NCBI GenBank assembly: GCA_029260025.1
Contig: JAJDDZ010000312.1
Coordinates: forward strand, 1-41,748
Reading direction: 5' to 3'
From: Phycisphaerae bacterium
GTDB lineage: Bacteria; Planctomycetota; Phycisphaerae; UBA1845
Length of the DNA: 41,748 nucleotides
In this document: positions 30,238 to 39,733 of the stretch, one piece after another
Layout of the letters: every line of letters begins with the position of its first letter
Position numbering within the stretch: position 1 is the stretch's first letter
Notes under the pieces: generated by a model
What the model was told of the DNA's origin: nothing
What the model saw: only the letters and a program-made list of their open reading frames with translations
Databases searched by the model: none
Program-made: the position numbers and the translations under genes

Positions 30238-30693
30238 CTACCCAGCCTCACCCGCAAGTGTTGCCGGTTGAACACAAGATTCTGCCCGAACGAGGTATCC
30301 CAGGAAACCGCGCGTGCAGTGACCGACCGTCGCCTCGATTGCTACACGGCAACCTTCCACGTCAACAGTCCAAACCGAAACACTGTTCCCGACGCGTAGT
30401 CGTTTTCTCACCCAAGACGCGATGCCACTATCTGACACGTTGCGCAATCTTGCATTCGTAGTGCGTTGCGGAAGCGACGCTTCCATCCCATCAGTTCGAG
30501 GAAGGGAGGCCGTAAACCTCAGGATATGACGCTTGCCCATGTACGGATCAGTCGTCCCCAGTCCACGAGCCGCACGGAAGATCACTTGGAAATGATCCTG
30601 CTGCACTATGTCGAAACAAGGTTGGGCTACAAGCTTCTTTTTTTCCTCTACTTTCTTCTCGACCTTGCCGGTTCTCGGAATCGGAGTCCCCAT
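30238..30693 (-). CDS. PilZ-domain protein (paralog A)
   Basis: RHILR (RxxxR) and NVSDSG (N-x-S-x-x-G) PilZ motifs, ending GHCTRGFLGYLVRAES. Confidence 0.65.
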   Translation of the reverse strand: MGTPIPRTGKVEKKVEEKKKLVAQPCFDIVQQDHFQVIFRAARGLGTTDPYMGKRHILRFTASLPRTDGMEASLPQRTTNARLRNVSDSGIASWVRKRLRVGNSVSVWTVDVEGCRVAIEATVGHCTRGFLGYLVRAESCVQPATLAGEAG

Positions 30694-30866
30694 CCTGTGA
30701 GACGCGCCCGGCTGTCAAGCGTTGGTGTAGGACTATATTCTGGGAAGGTCTTTGCAGGGAGGTGCGTTATGGTTGAAGAGTCTTAGTTCGCGCGTGGTCA
30801 TTTTAGTCTACGGTTCCAAGTGGGATGTCGTAGAATCTTCAGCATGGGATGATGTGAAAGATGTGC

Positions 30867-31274
30867 TTACTCAGCGGCTTCAAATTGAAACTCGACACCA
30901 ACGAGAAACCCCATAATTCCGCTCGTGCAGTGGCAAACCTTAGCAGGAAGCCAGTCCGTCGGAGTCCCGTCAACGAAGCTACGGACGAAGACCCGACGTT
31001 TGAGAGCGAGTCGCTTCTTCGCCCAGAAAGATAGGCCTCCTCTGGAGACGTTGTGCATCTTAGCCCAAGAAACGCGACCGTTTGCATTCGGATCGAAACT
31101 GAATTCGAGAGAGGTCGAAGACCGAAAACGCTGAGCCTTCCGCTTCCCGTCTATACCGTCCGACGACCCGGTCTCGCGAGCATTTCGAACAAGCCGGCGA
31201 ACCAGAAGCTCTCTACTCTCCCGAGATGTTTCAGTTGTATTTGGCAAAAGTTCCCGGTCCATGCGACACCCCAC
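30867..31274 (-). CDS. PilZ-domain protein (paralog B)
   Basis: RKAQR (RxxxR) and NVSRGG (N-x-S-x-x-G) motifs, ending CHCTSGIMGFLVGVEFQFE; co-linear similarity to 30238..30693. Confidence 0.7.
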   Translation of the reverse strand: MGCRMDRELLPNTTETSRESRELLVRRLVRNARETGSSDGIDGKRKAQRFRSSTSLEFSFDPNANGRVSWAKMHNVSRGGLSFWAKKRLALKRRVFVRSFVDGTPTDWLPAKVCHCTSGIMGFLVGVEFQFEAAE

Positions 31275-31556
31275 GTAGAGACCCGCCTATACACACTAAT
31301 ATTACAATTTCTCTTTCATTGAGCAGGGCGGTACTGAGAAATGCTGAAATCATCACGAGTCCGAAAAATAACGGATTGTCGGATGGCGCAACGCGCGCCT
31401 GGCCGGCGTGGCGTCGCCAACACCACTGAGGCGCCTTCCTGGACCATCTTCCGCGAACGAGGACGAGCCTCACAGCAACCCCCTAAAAAAGGCCAAACTT
31501 ACCGGACCCTCGCTTGCGCCTGCCGTTTCGTCACGTCCATCGAGTTCTATCGCGTC

Positions 31557-31715
31557 CTAGGGACGCCGCGACCCGCCAATGAAGAACAGCGGAATACCCG
31601 CCAAAATCATGCCCGAACCGAGCATGTTGAGCGGATCGCCTCAGCAGTACGCAAATCTCAGTCCCAGTCCAGCCAGGGGCAAGGCAAGGGCGACCCAGCG
31701 AAGTTTCCCCGTCAT
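31557..31715 (-). other. Small two-TM protein gene interrupted by an in-frame UGA (recoding/selenoprotein candidate or nonsense pseudogene)
   Basis: Codon-by-codon reading: MTGKLRWVALALPLAGLGLRFAYC(UGA)GDPLNMLGSGMILAGIPLFFIGGSRRP then TAG. AGGAG lies 7 nt before the ATG. UGA is at 31641..31643. Confidence 0.5.
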
Positions 31716-31892
31716 TTTTTCACTCCTGATTCATTCCCACGGTATATCGACCATCCAACCCCGGCCTGTTACATTTTGACATCGTTCGCACGCCCGGTAA
31801 CAATATCTCGTCGAGTCGGAGTCCTAATGCGACGGATATGGGATTGCTTTCGGGACCGGGCTGAGATTCCAAAATGGATGGATTGATCAATC

Positions 31893-32324
31893 GTGAACAA
31901 CGACAAACCCGCTGAGATGCGCGTTGAAATACTCAAATCAAAGCTGCACCAAGCGTGCGTCACACAGGCAGACCTTCACTACGAGGGAAGCTTGGGCGTC
32001 GATGTCGAGCTAATGGAAGCGGTCGGACTCTATCCGCACGAAAAAATCCTCGTTTCCAACATGAACAACGGCGAGCGCCTTGAAACGTACATCATCCCCG
32101 AACCATTCGGCTCGCGCCGGATTATCCTAAACGGGGCTGCAGCTCGCAAAGGGACCGTCGGCGACCGGGTCATTATCATGTCGTTTTGTCATGTGGATGA
32201 ATCCGTTGTTCGCGAAGGCAAGCACAAACCGCGCGTCATAAGGCTTGACGAAAAAAACGAACCCGTCATGCCAATTCCCAAAGCACCGACGACCGAAGAA
32301 ATCGCTGCCATGCTTGAAGACTAA
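31893..32324 (+). CDS. panD: Aspartate 1-decarboxylase PanD (GTG 31893 or, by family length, ATG 31917)
   Basis: LKSKLHQACVTQADLHYEGSLGVDVELMEAVGLYPHEKILVSNMNNGERLETYII with the G-S self-cleavage site; NGAAARKGTVGDRVIIMSF. Confidence 0.95.
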   Translation: MNNDKPAEMRVEILKSKLHQACVTQADLHYEGSLGVDVELMEAVGLYPHEKILVSNMNNGERLETYIIPEPFGSRRIILNGAAARKGTVGDRVIIMSFCHVDESVVREGKHKPRVIRLDEKNEPVMPIPKAPTTEEIAAMLED

Positions 32325-32396
32325 CGAAAGGCGAAGCCCTAAGTTCAAGTCCTTTGCCCTCCGTTGCCAACGCCGGTTCATGACGCTATCGCCACA

Positions 32397-33377
32397 ATGA
32401 CCGAACCAACAACCATTAAAAACGTCCTCGTCACGGGCGCGACTGGGTTCGTCGGTAGAAACATCGTCCGCGAACTTCTACTGCGTGGCTACAAGCCCAT
32501 CTGCCTCGTGCGAGACGCTGCCAAGCTCCGCAAGCAGCACCCAACAGTCGATCCCGACAGAATCACCCCGATCATTGGCAGCTTGCGCGACGAGAAAGCG
32601 CTCCAACACGCCGCCGACCTTAGTCAAGCTGCGATCCACCTGGTAGGAATCATCATCGAAAGGCGCTTGCGGGGAAGAACATTCGATCGCATTCATGTAC
32701 GCGGCACGATAAACGTCGCAAACGCCGCCAAGCGCGCTGGCATCAATCGTTTCCTCCACATGTCGGCACTCGGCGCAAGACCAGACGCCGTATCGAAATA
32801 CCATCAGACAAAATGGACCGCCGAACAGTACGTCCGCGACACAGACCTCGATTGGACCATATTCCGTCCCAGTCTAATCCACGGACCAGACGGCGAATTC
32901 ATGCAGTTGATGAAGCGGTTCACCTCCAAGCTCATCCCCCCAGTGATTCCGTATTTCGGTTCAGGCGAAGCGAAATTGCAGCCAGTTTATGTCAAAGACG
33001 TCGCAAGATCTTTCGTCGCAGCGCTAAAAAACGATGAAGCGATTGGCCAAGTAATCCCTCTTGGTGGACCTCGTCAATACAGCTGGAAACAGCTCTACAC
33101 CGTGTGTCGAGCAATCATTCCAGAATCCAAACTCTGGAAACCGATCGTCTCTCAGCCTATCCCGATCGCCAAGCTTCTCGCCGCAATATCCGGACCACCC
33201 TTAGCCCTCGCCGAAATCGCGATCCCTTCGGTGGGCCTGCTGCGTTTCGATAAGGGGCAAGTTCAGATGTCACAAGAAGACTGCACCTGCGACCACACCG
33301 TTGCCGAGAAGTCACTGAGCATTACGATGCGAGACTTTGAGGAAGAGCTGGCGATTTACGCTGGCAGAATCAACTAA
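32397..33377 (+). CDS. NAD(P)-binding Rossmann protein, NDUFA9/extended-SDR-like
   Basis: VLVTGATGFVGRNIVRELLLRGYKPICLVRD, NVANAAKRAGINRFLHMSALGA, YHQTKWTAEQYVRDTDLDWTIFRPSLIHG. Track start 32364 is TTG; ATG 32397 preferred. Confidence 0.87.
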   Translation: MTEPTTIKNVLVTGATGFVGRNIVRELLLRGYKPICLVRDAAKLRKQHPTVDPDRITPIIGSLRDEKALQHAADLSQAAIHLVGIIIERRLRGRTFDRIHVRGTINVANAAKRAGINRFLHMSALGARPDAVSKYHQTKWTAEQYVRDTDLDWTIFRPSLIHGPDGEFMQLMKRFTSKLIPPVIPYFGSGEAKLQPVYVKDVARSFVAALKNDEAIGQVIPLGGPRQYSWKQLYTVCRAIIPESKLWKPIVSQPIPIAKLLAAISGPPLALAEIAIPSVGLLRFDKGQVQMSQEDCTCDHTVAEKSLSITMRDFEEELAIYAGRIN

Positions 33378-33402
33378 ACAAGCAAAGCGAAGGACAGGGC
33401 TA

Positions 33403-35019
33403 ATGTCCGAACAGCATCGACCGATCGTCATCATCATTCGCGACGGGTGGGGGGCGAACCCGCATCCAGAGTGGAATCACGCGAATGCAGTCCATCTTGC
33501 GAGAACCCCTGTCGATACCCGACTGATGAATACGTACCCCCATGTGCATATCAAGACATGCGGGAATGACGTCGGTCTTCCAGATGGCGTCGCCGGTAAC
33601 AGCGAGGTAGGTCACCAGAACATCGGCGCAGGTCGAATTGTCGAGCAAGAACTCATGCGGATCACCGCTTGCATTCGCGACCAGTCATTCTTTGCAAACC
33701 CCATGCTAATTGAGGCATTCGCCAGAGCCAAGAAAACCGGTGGCGACGTTCACATCATCGGTCTAGTCAGCGATGGGCGTGTTCACAGTGACCCCGAACA
33801 CCTCGAAGCCATTCTCGATTTAAGCAGAATGCTCAGCTTTCCCGGTGAGCGTGTCTTCGTCCACGCTTTCACAGACGGGCGCGATACATCTCCGAATAGC
33901 GGTATCCAGCACGTTGGCCGGGTCGAAGAAAAATGCAAACAGCTCGGAATCAATCCCGTCGCGTCAGTAATCGGACGATTCTATGCGATGGATCGCGATA
34001 ACCGATGGGATCGAATCCAGGTTGCTTATCGTCTACTAACGCAAGGTCGCGGGAAGCAAGTCGCCAGCGCAGGCGATGCGATAAGAGATCACTACGACAA
34101 CCCAACCACTCAGGACCAACAGGGCGACGAATTTGTCCCGCCAAGCATTGTCACACGAGACGGAAACCCAACCGCGACGATCAAGAATGGCGACACGGTC
34201 ATCTTTTTCAACTACCGAGGCGACAGACCTCGCCAGTTAACCAAGGCGTTCACCTTCGACGAGTTTCCGTTTCAAACTCCGGGATCAACAAACGAGACCC
34301 TCGGATTTGATCGCAAAGAAAAGCTGGACATTCACTTCGTCACAATGACAGCCTACGAATCAGGTCTACCGGTGAGGGTCGCTTTCAAAAAACCGCCAAA
34401 GATGAAAAACATCCTCGGCAGGTGCGCCGCCGACCAAGGATTGAAGCAGTTCCGCTGCGCCGAAACGGAAAAATACGCCCATGTGACGTTCTTTTTCAAC
34501 GACTACCTAGACGAACCATTTCCGGGCGAGGACCGAAAAATCGTCCCCTCGCCGCGTGACGTCACCACGTACGATCAGAAACCAGAAATGGCAGCGATTG
34601 CGCTAACCCAAGCAGTTCTCGATCGCATCGACGCAGCTAAGGACGATCTCATCGTCCTCAATTATGCAAACGGAGACATGGTTGGCCACACCGGAAATCT
34701 GAGCGCCGCGGTTCGCGCAGTCGAAACTGTCGACGAATGCGTGGGGAAGGTTGTCGAGGCTGTCATCGCGCGAGGCGGCGGACTCATTGTCACAGCAGAC
34801 CATGGAAACTGTGAACAAATGATCGACCCAGAGACCGGGGGACTACACACGTCGCACACGAACTTCGACGTCGAACTCATTGTCGTCGATGATCGATACA
34901 GAGGGTGCTCGTTGCGCCAGGGCGGAAGACTCGCAGACATCGCCCCCACAGCCCTCACGATGCTTGCGCTCGAAAAACCAACTGAAATGACCGGCGAGTG
35001 TCTAATCCACAGCGAATGA
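33403..35019 (+). CDS. gpmI: 2,3-bisphosphoglycerate-independent phosphoglycerate mutase
   Basis: VIIIRDGWGANP, LPDGVAGNSEVGHQNIGAGRIVEQEL, HAFTDGRDTSP, TADHGNCEQMIDPETGGLHTSHT. Confidence 0.95.
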   Translation: MSEQHRPIVIIIRDGWGANPHPEWNHANAVHLARTPVDTRLMNTYPHVHIKTCGNDVGLPDGVAGNSEVGHQNIGAGRIVEQELMRITACIRDQSFFANPMLIEAFARAKKTGGDVHIIGLVSDGRVHSDPEHLEAILDLSRMLSFPGERVFVHAFTDGRDTSPNSGIQHVGRVEEKCKQLGINPVASVIGRFYAMDRDNRWDRIQVAYRLLTQGRGKQVASAGDAIRDHYDNPTTQDQQGDEFVPPSIVTRDGNPTATIKNGDTVIFFNYRGDRPRQLTKAFTFDEFPFQTPGSTNETLGFDRKEKLDIHFVTMTAYESGLPVRVAFKKPPKMKNILGRCAADQGLKQFRCAETEKYAHVTFFFNDYLDEPFPGEDRKIVPSPRDVTTYDQKPEMAAIALTQAVLDRIDAAKDDLIVLNYANGDMVGHTGNLSAAVRAVETVDECVGKVVEAVIARGGGLIVTADHGNCEQMIDPETGGLHTSHTNFDVELIVVDDRYRGCSLRQGGRLADIAPTALTMLALEKPTEMTGECLIHSE

Positions 35020-35030
35020 ATCCCACGCCG

Positions 35031-37691
35031 TTAATCCAGTGAACCGTCAACGGTTGCCGTGATGGCTACGCGGTCTTCTTGGGTGCCCTCGTTTGCAGTG
35101 TCCGCGCTATCTGGGTCCTCAGAACGAAAACGATCGAACTCGTCTTGATTTCGGATAAGCGCATCGACCACAACCGGGTCAAACTGAGTCCCAGAAGCTT
35201 CAAGAATCAAAGTAATCGCCTTTTCGTGCGAGATCGGCTCCTTGTAAGGCCTCCTTGTCGTAATCGCATCGTACGCGTCAGCTACGGACACGATTCGACC
35301 GACCAGCGGAATTTCCTGCCCCGAGAGTCCGTTCGGATAACCCGCACCGTTGTACCACTCGTGATGCGAACGCGCGATTTCCTCAGCGATTTCGAGCATC
35401 GCGAAGTTAGGAGACTGCAAACGCACGCTCCGAATCGTGTCCGCGCCGGTGTTTGCGTGCTTTTTTACGATCGCCATCTCCTCTTCCGTCAGCTTCCCCT
35501 TCTTCAAGAGAATACGGTCGGGGACAGCCACCTTACCGATGTCGTGAAGCGGAACACCTCGCTCAAGGTCATACAGCAACCGGTCCGAAATCTGATCGCG
35601 ATAATCGGGTGTCTCACGAAGGGACGTCGCCAGAGTTACAGAGTATCTCGTAACCCGTTCGACATGACGGTACGTCGCGTCGTCGCGGTGCTCAGCCAGT
35701 TTTGCAAAAGCGATCATGATTGCGTCACGCGCACAGTCGCGGGCCTCAGCCGTCGCGATCCCATGGAGGGCCGTCGCAGCAACTCCGATTACAAGATCAA
35801 CCGAGTCGAGGATCCGTTGGTCAAAAGAAAGCCCAGTAACGCGGCTCCCCACGGCAATGACCGCGCCAATCGAGTCCCGCACAGGAACAGCCACAAACAG
35901 TTGTGGAACCTTACCGTCAAACCAAGAATGCGTTTCGCCGCGCCGCGCCGGAGATGAAAGCTCGTCGTTCAAAACAACAGTCCGCCCAGTCGCCAGAACA
36001 TCCGAAACAACCGAATCCGCAACCTGAGTGGATCCTTCAAATCCAGGATCAAACCCGGATGCAGCCTCCACTTCCACCGAATTGTTGCCTTTGCGCGGCA
36101 CCAGCGCCGCGACTTGCCGGCATCCGGTGATCGCACCAATCGTCTCGACCGTTTCTTCTAGGACTTCCGCCCGAGATTGACGGTCAACAAGATCACGGCA
36201 AAACTCGAAGAGTAGCATCAAGATACGGGTCTGTTCGCCTCGGTTATCATAGCTTGCTGCAAGCGTTTGTCGGTCCGTCGATCGCTGCACCGCGTATCGA
36301 ATACGTCGTTCGATCTCCGTCGGACACATACAAAAGGCGACGCATTCGTCAGCTCCGGCAGCCCCGAAATCCCGCAGATCATCAGGTGAAATCTCAGGAC
36401 AGATAACGATCACAGGCGTGTTGCTCTCACCGGCCAATTCTCGAACGCAGCGCGTGAGTCTAAGAGCGCCCTCGTTGGGAAGGGATGCATCCAGAACGAC
36501 TGCATCTGGGTGCGTTCGCGTGATAGATTCGAACGCCGCAGCTTCAGACGCTGTATCAGAAACCGAATATCCATCTGCCTCAAGAGTCGCGCGCAAGTTG
36601 AAACGCGCTGTTTGATCTGTCAGAACCAATAGAATTTGCCCAGAAGGACTCGTCGCTGGAAGAGAAGAATCGAATCCAGCAGCCGCGGCATAAGCGTCTT
36701 GTAACGCGGTCTCATTCGCCGCTGCATCTGGAATATCTTTATCGCAGCAGACGCGATTTCGACCTGATTGTTTTGCCGCGTAAAGGGATTCGTCAGCGAT
36801 TCGTAGGACCGACTCCCAACCGTCGTCGCCAGACACCGCAGCCCCGAGGCTAATCGTCACGTGATTCGCCACCGTGCTCGCAGGGTGTTCAATTTCGAGT
36901 GCCGCGACAGCTGCGCGAACTCGTTCTCCCAGCAAGAGCGCCGATTCGAGATCCGATTCCGGCGCGAGAATGACAAACTCCTCTCCCCCATACCGTCCAA
37001 CCACATCCGTCGTCCGGCAGCTTTTCGTTAGGCATTCAGCCACCGCTTCAAGACACCTGTCGCCAGCTTGGTGTCCCAGCGTGTCATTGTAGGTCTTGAA
37101 CTGGTCAACATCGATCATGAGAATCGAATACGCCGACTCGTGTCGAATATGCCGGTCGTGTTCAGTTGTGACGCACTCCTCCCAAGCTCGTCGGTTAAAA
37201 AGGGACGTTAGCGAGTCGGTCCGAGCTTGTCGTGCAAGCTTGAGATTCGTCTCCGCAACCACCTGAGACATTTTCTCTAATCGAAGGTTACGATCGACCA
37301 GAGCGCTCTGGGCATTTTGAAGGCTGAGGTGGACGGAAACTCGGGCACGAACCTCGCTGAGACGAAATGGCTTGGTAACGTAGTCACATCCACCAACGGC
37401 GAACGCACGTTCGATATCTTCCGACTCGGACTTTGCCGTCACGAAAATAATCGGAATCTCTGAAGTCTCCGCGTCGGCCTTGAGAATCTCGCAGACCTCA
37501 AATCCGTCTCGCCCGGGCATCATGATGTCCAGAAGCAGGAGCGAAGGGTGACGCTCATGCACAAGATCAACCGCCAGGAAACCGTCGGCCGCTTCCCGGA
37601 CGTCATACCCGTCCTTCTCGAAAGCTCGTACGAGAATCTTGCGATTCGTAGCATTATCGTCAACTACAAGAATATCGTGTTTCGTATTCAT
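35031..37691 (-). CDS. Multidomain c-di-GMP enzyme: REC-GGDEF-REC(degenerate)-GAF-HD-GYP
   Basis: HDILVVDDNATNRKIL...LLLDIMMP...VTKPF (REC); RTTDVVGRYGGEEFVIL (I-site RxxD 5 residues before GGEEF); VVLDASLP (second REC-like); GAF-like region; VPLHDIGKVAVPDRIL and HHEWYNGAGYPNGLSGQEIPL (HD-GYP). Confidence 0.92.
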   Translation of the reverse strand: MNTKHDILVVDDNATNRKILVRAFEKDGYDVREAADGFLAVDLVHERHPSLLLLDIMMPGRDGFEVCEILKADAETSEIPIIFVTAKSESEDIERAFAVGGCDYVTKPFRLSEVRARVSVHLSLQNAQSALVDRNLRLEKMSQVVAETNLKLARQARTDSLTSLFNRRAWEECVTTEHDRHIRHESAYSILMIDVDQFKTYNDTLGHQAGDRCLEAVAECLTKSCRTTDVVGRYGGEEFVILAPESDLESALLLGERVRAAVAALEIEHPASTVANHVTISLGAAVSGDDGWESVLRIADESLYAAKQSGRNRVCCDKDIPDAAANETALQDAYAAAAGFDSSLPATSPSGQILLVLTDQTARFNLRATLEADGYSVSDTASEAAAFESITRTHPDAVVLDASLPNEGALRLTRCVRELAGESNTPVIVICPEISPDDLRDFGAAGADECVAFCMCPTEIERRIRYAVQRSTDRQTLAASYDNRGEQTRILMLLFEFCRDLVDRQSRAEVLEETVETIGAITGCRQVAALVPRKGNNSVEVEAASGFDPGFEGSTQVADSVVSDVLATGRTVVLNDELSSPARRGETHSWFDGKVPQLFVAVPVRDSIGAVIAVGSRVTGLSFDQRILDSVDLVIGVAATALHGIATAEARDCARDAIMIAFAKLAEHRDDATYRHVERVTRYSVTLATSLRETPDYRDQISDRLLYDLERGVPLHDIGKVAVPDRILLKKGKLTEEEMAIVKKHANTGADTIRSVRLQSPNFAMLEIAEEIARSHHEWYNGAGYPNGLSGQEIPLVGRIVSVADAYDAITTRRPYKEPISHEKAITLILEASGTQFDPVVVDALIRNQDEFDRFRSEDPDSADTANEGTQEDRVAITATVDGSLD

Positions 37692-39733
37692 TCACTCGTC
37701 CCCGATCCCAGAGCTACTTTGTTCGCGCCCGAGATTCCCAACTCGTCTACAACAGTCCTCTTGTCCGGCGCGACACCACCTTCGGCACGTGGTAGCTGCA
37801 GTCGAACAATGAAAGAACTTCCGCAACCAGGCGCGCTCTCAACCCAGATCTCGCCACCCATCAGTTCGATGAGTTGTTTGGAAATCGCAAGACCAAGTCC
37901 TGTCCCGCCGTATTCACGAGTCGTCGCCCCGTCAGCTTGCGTGAAGCTCTCGAAGATCGCGCTCAATCGATCTGGAGATATCCCGATCCCCGTATCCTTG
38001 ACGCAGACTCGAACAGTCGCCGAGTTTTCCGAAATCTTCTCGGGAACGGCACTCACGATGACCGATCCGCGCTCCGTAAACTTGACCGCGTTGCTCATGA
38101 GGTTCGTCATGACTTGACGAAGTCGATGCGGGTCGCCAATAAGGTCGCCGGGAATCTCTTCGCTAACTTCAGCGCTAAGCGTAATCGATTTCTCCCGAGC
38201 ACCTGGCCCCAAAACGTCAAGCACCGATCGAATGCAACCCTTCAGATCCAAGGCAACAGACTCCAGCTCAAGTTTTCCGGCGCCAATTTTCGAGAAATCC
38301 AAGATGTCGTTGATCAAAACGAGTAGCGACTCAGAACACTCCATCACAATCTCAAGATTCTCGCGTTGTTCGTCTTCAAGATCATAGTCCAGGGCGATTT
38401 GCGTCATCCCAATGATCCCATTCATTGGTGTCCGGATTTCGTGGCTGATGTTGGCGAGGAATTCGCCCTTCGCCTTGTCGCCAGCCTCCGCTCGTTCTTT
38501 GGCGATACGGAGTTCTTCGACTTTCGCCTTCGCATCGGTAATATCTCGCGTCGACGCCAAATGGGCCACGACAGACCCATCCGCATCCCTGAGAGGAACG
38601 GCATGTGTTTCCATCCAGCGGATATCACCGCTGAGAATTCGGACTTCAAACTGAAGAGACAGTGATTCACCATCAAAAACGCGACGATTCAAATCCTTGA
38701 AAGCGCCGTGGTCTTGTGCGCAGATAAAGTCGTAGACTGAGGCACCTTCGATACTCTCTTCCGGATCCATTCCTAAGATGTTTCGCCCTGCAGGGTTCAT
38801 CGCGATAACTCGCCCTTCCCGGTCCAAGGTTTTCACGCACTCAGGCTGTGAGGCAAGAACCGTACGAAGATGAAGCTCCTTCTCAGCAAGCGCAGCCGCG
38901 GACCGGGTGAGCTCCGAAGTACGCTCGCGAACTTGGTTTTCAAGATCCTCCGTGTTCTCGCTCAGAGCTTGCGCCATCCGATTGAAGGACCGCGATAGCA
39001 CGCCGATCTCACCAACCGAGTTTTCGCTAGCACGATGGTCGAGATCGCCCTCCGCCAGGCGAGTCGTCGTTTCCACTAAGTCTTCAACAGGCAAGAGTAG
39101 CTGTCGGACGGCAAGCACAGTGATCCCTGCGCAAAGTGCAATCACAAGTGCCAACACCAAGAGGCTAAAAAGGATGTCAGAGTTTGTCTGCGCCTGAAGA
39201 TCGTCGAGTCGATGCGTGATACTAACGGTTCCGATCGGAAGTCGATTGTCTAGATCAGCCTCCGAGTCCTCTCCGTCACCAAGGTCAAGTTCAATTACGT
39301 CACCGCTCAGCCAAACCGGCAATGTAACAAAGAGATAATCTGCCGTGCGTAATAATTCAGGTTTGGCGTCACGCTTCGGTGTCGTCGATAGAGGAAACTC
39401 GCATGAGCAATTGGCCGGGTCCGTATGCCCAGCGCGACAGAAAAGAGCGATCGCCTTCCCGCTTGAGTCATGAACGCGAACGTTCGAAATCTCGCTGTCG
39501 GGGGAAAGCGTCCGTACGATCCGAGTGAGCGCTTTCTTGTCGCCCAAGAGAATGCTCGGCTCGGCGTTGTAAGCGAGACTATGGCATTGCCGAACAGCTT
39601 CCTTCTCAAGCGTCGCAACGGCCTTTCCTTGCGTTCGCCAGACCAGTGCGGTCGTAATGCACACTCCCGTCCCGAGCACCAACAAGATGCAAAGGAGGAT
39701 TGCTCTACCTTTAAGTCCAAACGCGCTCAGCAT
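37688..39733 (-). CDS. Membrane sensor histidine kinase (periplasmic domain-HAMP-PAS-HisKA-HATPase)
   Basis: Two N-terminal TM segments, HAMP (RQLLLPVEDLVETTTRLAEGDLDHRA), PAS, FLANISHEIRTPMNGIIGM (H box), MTNLMSNAVKFTERG (N box), DTGIGI, GGTGLGLAISKQL. Confidence 0.95.
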   Translation of the reverse strand: MLSAFGLKGRAILLCILLVLGTGVCITTALVWRTQGKAVATLEKEAVRQCHSLAYNAEPSILLGDKKALTRIVRTLSPDSEISNVRVHDSSGKAIALFCRAGHTDPANCSCEFPLSTTPKRDAKPELLRTADYLFVTLPVWLSGDVIELDLGDGEDSEADLDNRLPIGTVSITHRLDDLQAQTNSDILFSLLVLALVIALCAGITVLAVRQLLLPVEDLVETTTRLAEGDLDHRASENSVGEIGVLSRSFNRMAQALSENTEDLENQVRERTSELTRSAAALAEKELHLRTVLASQPECVKTLDREGRVIAMNPAGRNILGMDPEESIEGASVYDFICAQDHGAFKDLNRRVFDGESLSLQFEVRILSGDIRWMETHAVPLRDADGSVVAHLASTRDITDAKAKVEELRIAKERAEAGDKAKGEFLANISHEIRTPMNGIIGMTQIALDYDLEDEQRENLEIVMECSESLLVLINDILDFSKIGAGKLELESVALDLKGCIRSVLDVLGPGAREKSITLSAEVSEEIPGDLIGDPHRLRQVMTNLMSNAVKFTERGSVIVSAVPEKISENSATVRVCVKDTGIGISPDRLSAIFESFTQADGATTREYGGTGLGLAISKQLIELMGGEIWVESAPGCGSSFIVRLQLPRAEGGVAPDKRTVVDELGISGANKVALGSGTSE

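Noticed and set aside
30770-30786. Mini-ORF MVEES* with AGGGAGG upstream
   Set aside because: Five codons is too short to distinguish from chance without conservation or ribosome profiling.
31557-31715. Genome-wide UGA reassignment (UGA = Trp or Gly) as explanation for the in-frame UGA
   Set aside because: Several confident genes in the window terminate at UGA in the expected place (for example the glycosyltransferase, ResB, the substrate-binding protein).
31341-31886. 181-aa plus-strand ORF
   Set aside because: Low-complexity, unlike a real protein, no clear domain, and it runs antisense to the small UGA-containing gene, which has a better RBS and a coherent membrane-protein reading.
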